NCBI GenBank assembly: GCA_964617375.1
Contig: CAZTXQ010000086.1
Coordinates: 1-7,219, forward strand
Reading direction: 5' to 3'
DNA from: Firm-13 sp964617375
GTDB lineage: Bacteria > Bacillota > Clostridia > Saccharofermentanales > Saccharofermentanaceae
DNA length: 7,219 bases
Part shown: in pieces, positions 5,102-7,219 of the stretch
How positions within the stretch are numbered: the stretch's first letter is position 1
Layout of the letters: each line of letters starts with the position of its first letter
The notes under the pieces: model-generated
Told to the model about the DNA's origin: nothing
Databases searched by the model: none
The model's input: only the letters and a program-made list of their open reading frames with translations
Made by a program: the position numbers and the translations under genes

Positions 5102-6001
5102 ATGACAGATATTATCATCGTCGGCGGAGGGTGTGCGGGTTTAACCGCCGCCCTTTATGCGGCTCGGGCCGGGAAATCGGTGCTGCTTTTCGAGGCCGAA
5201 AATATCGGCGGACAGATCACGGCAGCGCCGGTGATCGAGAATTATCCGGGTCTTCCCGGCGTCAGCGGCCTTGCGTTTGCTGACAGTCTTTTTACCCAGG
5301 CAACCGATCTCGGGGTCGAGGTTGAAATTGACCGTGTCCTTGCCGTCGAGGATGGCGGAGATGTGAAGACGGTCATTTCCGAGGGCGGCCGATACGAATG
5401 CAGGGCGGTTATTTTCGCGACCGGTGCGAAATACAGGAAGCTCGGACTCCCGCGCGAAGAGGAGCTCACCGGGCACGGCGTATCCTACTGCGCGCTGTGT
5501 GACGGCGCCTTCTACAAGGGGCAGAGGGCGATCGTGATCGGAGGCGGCAACACCGCGTTCGGCGATGCCCTTTTTCTTGCGTCCATCTGCGAAAGTGTTA
5601 CGATTGTCCACAGAAGAGCGGCTTTTCGCGCCGATCTTGCCCTGGTCGAACGCGCGAAAACGAAGGACAACATCGAATTTGTGACGGGATTTGTACCCGT
5701 GGAACTTCTCGGCGGAAAGAATCTCGAGGGGGTTCGCGTGAAAAGTACGACGACGGATGAATCAAAGGTGATTTCCGCGGATGTCGTCTTTGTCGCGATC
5801 GGACATGAGCCCGAGACGGAGCTTTTCCGCGAACTTCTTGTTACCGACGGCGACGGCTATTTTGTCGCGGGCGAGGACTGCGCGACGAACCGTACAGGGA
5901 TCTTTGCGGCGGGCGACTGCCGGACGAAGACGATACGGCAGCTGACGACGGCGGCGGCCGATGGTTCGGTGTCGGCGATGGCCGCGCTGGACTTTGTGTA
6001 A
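5102..6001 (+). CDS. trxB: Thioredoxin reductase-like NADPH:disulfide flavoprotein
   Basis: A 299-residue low-molecular-weight thioredoxin reductase family flavoenzyme. It has the N-terminal FAD site GGGCAG (8-13, with Cys where Pro or Ala is commoner), the GGQI segment (36-39), ATG (106-108), the redox CALC pair (C130, C133) followed by DG, the NADPH-binding GGGNTA (147-152) with HRRAAFRA (170-177), and the C-terminal FAD motif AAGDCR (269-274). The HRRxxFR arginines point to NADPH rather than ferredoxin as donor. Length is close to, slightly below, the usual 305-315. GAGG (5091-5094), inside the end of nrdD, lies 7 bases before the ATG. The 3-base gap after the nrdD stop implies translational coupling. 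This placement suggests that its job is to reduce the redoxin domain fused to NrdD, though a general thioredoxin could also be a substrate. Regulation would follow the upstream nrd promoter; no separate promoter is visible. Confidence 0.9.
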   Translation: MTDIIIVGGGCAGLTAALYAARAGKSVLLFEAENIGGQITAAPVIENYPGLPGVSGLAFADSLFTQATDLGVEVEIDRVLAVEDGGDVKTVISEGGRYECRAVIFATGAKYRKLGLPREEELTGHGVSYCALCDGAFYKGQRAIVIGGGNTAFGDALFLASICESVTIVHRRAAFRADLALVERAKTKDNIEFVTGFVPVELLGGKNLEGVRVKSTTTDESKVISADVVFVAIGHEPETELFRELLVTDGDGYFVAGEDCATNRTGIFAAGDCRTKTIRQLTTAAADGSVSAMAALDFV

Positions 6002-6018
6002 CGGATTCACGGCTGAGA

Positions 6019-6027
6019 TGGTATACT
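6019..6027 (+). promoter_or_regulatory. Possible extended -10 promoter for the methyltransferase gene
   Basis: TGG-TATACT is an extended -10 (TGN plus hexamer) 33 bases before the next start codon, in the 58-base gap after the trxB-like gene. No -35 hexamer at the right distance is apparent. It would let the downstream gene be expressed independently of the NrdR-type control. Read-through from the operon is also possible because no terminator is seen in the gap. Confidence 0.35.
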
Positions 6028-6059
6028 GCCTTTTATAAGAAATAGAAGGAGCATCATGC

Positions 6060-7219
6060 ATGGAGCTTGCGAAGGTAATCTTAAAAAAAGAAGAGGGCAG
6101 AACGCTGCGTGCGGGAGGCCTTTGGGTATATGACAACGAGATTGAACGGGTCGACGGAACCTTCGAGAACGGCGGTCTTGTCAAGGTGCACGCCTTCAAT
6201 GATTTCTGCCTCGGCACGGGGTTCATCAACACCCATTCGAAGATCCGGGTCCGCATGATGACAAGGTCCGCGACAAGGGAAGTGGATGACGCTTTCCTTC
6301 GTGAGCGCGTAAAAGACGCAATCGAATATAGAAAGAAGACGATCGATATGTCGAGCTGCCGCCTGATTTTCGGCGAAGCGGACTATCTTCCGGGGCTTGT
6401 CGTCGACAAATTCGAGGACGTTCTGGTCGTCGAGTCGCTCGCCATGGGCATCGACCGCGTAAAGAATAAAGTAATCGGGTTCCTGAAAGAGATTCTGGTC
6501 GAAGAGGGCATGCCAATCCGCGGTGTTTACGAGCGTAGCGACGCTTCCGTCCGTGACCGCGAGGGCATGGAACGCTTCAAGGGCTTTATCGGAGAGTCGT
6601 TCGATACCGATCTCATCATCACCGAGAACGGCGTCAAATACCACGTCGACGTGAAGGATGGGCAGAAGACGGGATTCTTCCTCGATCAGAAACTGAACCG
6701 CGCCGCGATCCGGCGCCTCTCGAAAGACGCGAAGGTCCTCGACTGCTTTACGCACACCGGTTCCTTTGCACTGAACGCGGGACAGGCCGGGGCGAAGAGC
6801 GTTCTCGGCGTCGATGCGTCCGACTTAGGGATCGCCCAGGCCAGAAAGAACGCGGAGCTCAACGGTCTTTCCGATACGGTGACATTCCAGTGCGAGGATG
6901 TTTTCACGCTGCTTCCGGAGCTCGAAAGGAAGGGCGAGAAGTTCGATGTTGTGATTCTCGATCCGCCGGCTTTTGCCAAAACGCGCGAGTCGGTGAAGAA
7001 CGCCAGGAAGGGCTATAAGGAGATCAATCTCCGTGCGATGCGGCTTATCAAGGACGGCGGCTATCTTGCGACGTGTTCGTGCTCGCACTTTATGACGCCG
7101 GAGCTCTTTTTCGAGACGGTCTATGCCGCATCGAGGGACGCGCACAAGCGGATCCGTCAGGTCGAATACCGCACGCAGGCACCCGATCATCCGATTCTCT
7201 GGACGTCCGACGAGACGAA
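6060..7219 (+). CDS. rlmI: RlmI-type 23S rRNA (cytosine-5) methyltransferase, 3' end cut by window
   Basis: 386 residues are present and the frame is open at the window end. Family members are about 390-400 long, so only the last residues are missing. Residues 1-75 resemble an N-terminal PUA RNA-binding domain. The middle part carries GEADYLPGLVVDKF (105-118) and GQKTGFFLDQ (201-210), typical of the RlmI/RlmK group. A Rossmann SAM-binding domain follows: motif I VLDCFTHTGSF (226-236), acidic VDAS (251-254), motif IV DPPAFAK (301-307) and a cysteine motif CSCSH (339-343), whose cysteine would attack cytosine. E. coli RlmI makes m5C1962 in 23S rRNA; the same target here is inferred by family. 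The start at 6060 is chosen because AAGGAG (6046-6051) lies 8 bases upstream; an ATG at 6056 is out of frame and ends after 25 codons. There is no evident functional link with the nrd genes. Confidence 0.88.
   Translation, partial: MELAKVILKKEEGRTLRAGGLWVYDNEIERVDGTFENGGLVKVHAFNDFCLGTGFINTHSKIRVRMMTRSATREVDDAFLRERVKDAIEYRKKTIDMSSCRLIFGEADYLPGLVVDKFEDVLVVESLAMGIDRVKNKVIGFLKEILVEEGMPIRGVYERSDASVRDREGMERFKGFIGESFDTDLIITENGVKYHVDVKDGQKTGFFLDQKLNRAAIRRLSKDAKVLDCFTHTGSFALNAGQAGAKSVLGVDASDLGIAQARKNAELNGLSDTVTFQCEDVFTLLPELERKGEKFDVVILDPPAFAKTRESVKNARKGYKEINLRAMRLIKDGGYLATCSCSHFMTPELFFETVYAASRDAHKRIRQVEYRTQAPDHPILWTSDET

Noticed and set aside
6056..6133. 25-codon frame starting at the ATG at 6056
   Set aside because: It is out of frame with the methyltransferase and stops quickly. 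The ATG at 6060 has better spacing (8 bases) from AAGGAG and opens the long frame.

Overview
The window looks like a chromosomal piece of an anaerobic, moderately GC-rich member of the Bacillota, most likely Clostridia. The reasons are the class III (oxygen-sensitive) ribonucleotide reductase set, strong Shine-Dalgarno sites of the GGAGG type, TTGACA/TATAAT promoters, CCA-encoding tRNA genes and short GC hairpin-plus-T-tract terminators. The taxon is an inference from protein style; I could not run a search.

Layout. (1) 1-270: two tRNA genes on the minus strand, Gly(CCC) then Thr(GGT), with a consensus promoter upstream (242-270) and a hairpin terminator downstream (8-57). (2) 271-1800: a visibly AT-richer accessory stretch. 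It holds one unrecognised four-helix membrane protein gene (560-979). Then comes a 421-bp MITE-like element (1003-1423) with near-identical terminal inverted repeats, which carries a terminator hairpin at its left end and three tandem 75-bp units that each contain a palindrome. About 360 bp without a convincing gene follows. (3) 1785-6001: the anaerobic dNTP-synthesis operon nrdG - nrdD - trxB-like, preceded by two sites resembling NrdR boxes spaced 32 bp apart around a TTGACT/TAGCAT promoter. (4) 6060-end: an RlmI-type 23S rRNA cytosine methyltransferase gene, cut by the window end.

How the genes work together. NrdG, a radical SAM enzyme, installs the glycyl radical on NrdD. NrdD then reduces ribonucleoside triphosphates. 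This NrdD carries an ATP-cone at the N-terminus and, after a flexible linker, a glutaredoxin/NrdH-like domain with a CPNC motif at the C-terminus. Three bases after nrdD comes an NADPH-type thioredoxin reductase gene. The simplest reading is a self-contained electron path: NADPH, then flavoprotein, then tethered redoxin domain, then NrdD active-site disulfide, in place of the formate used by E. coli-type NrdD. The domain content is seen; the electron path is inferred. This is the most interesting system in the window. The second point of interest is the MITE-like element with its palindromic tandem array.
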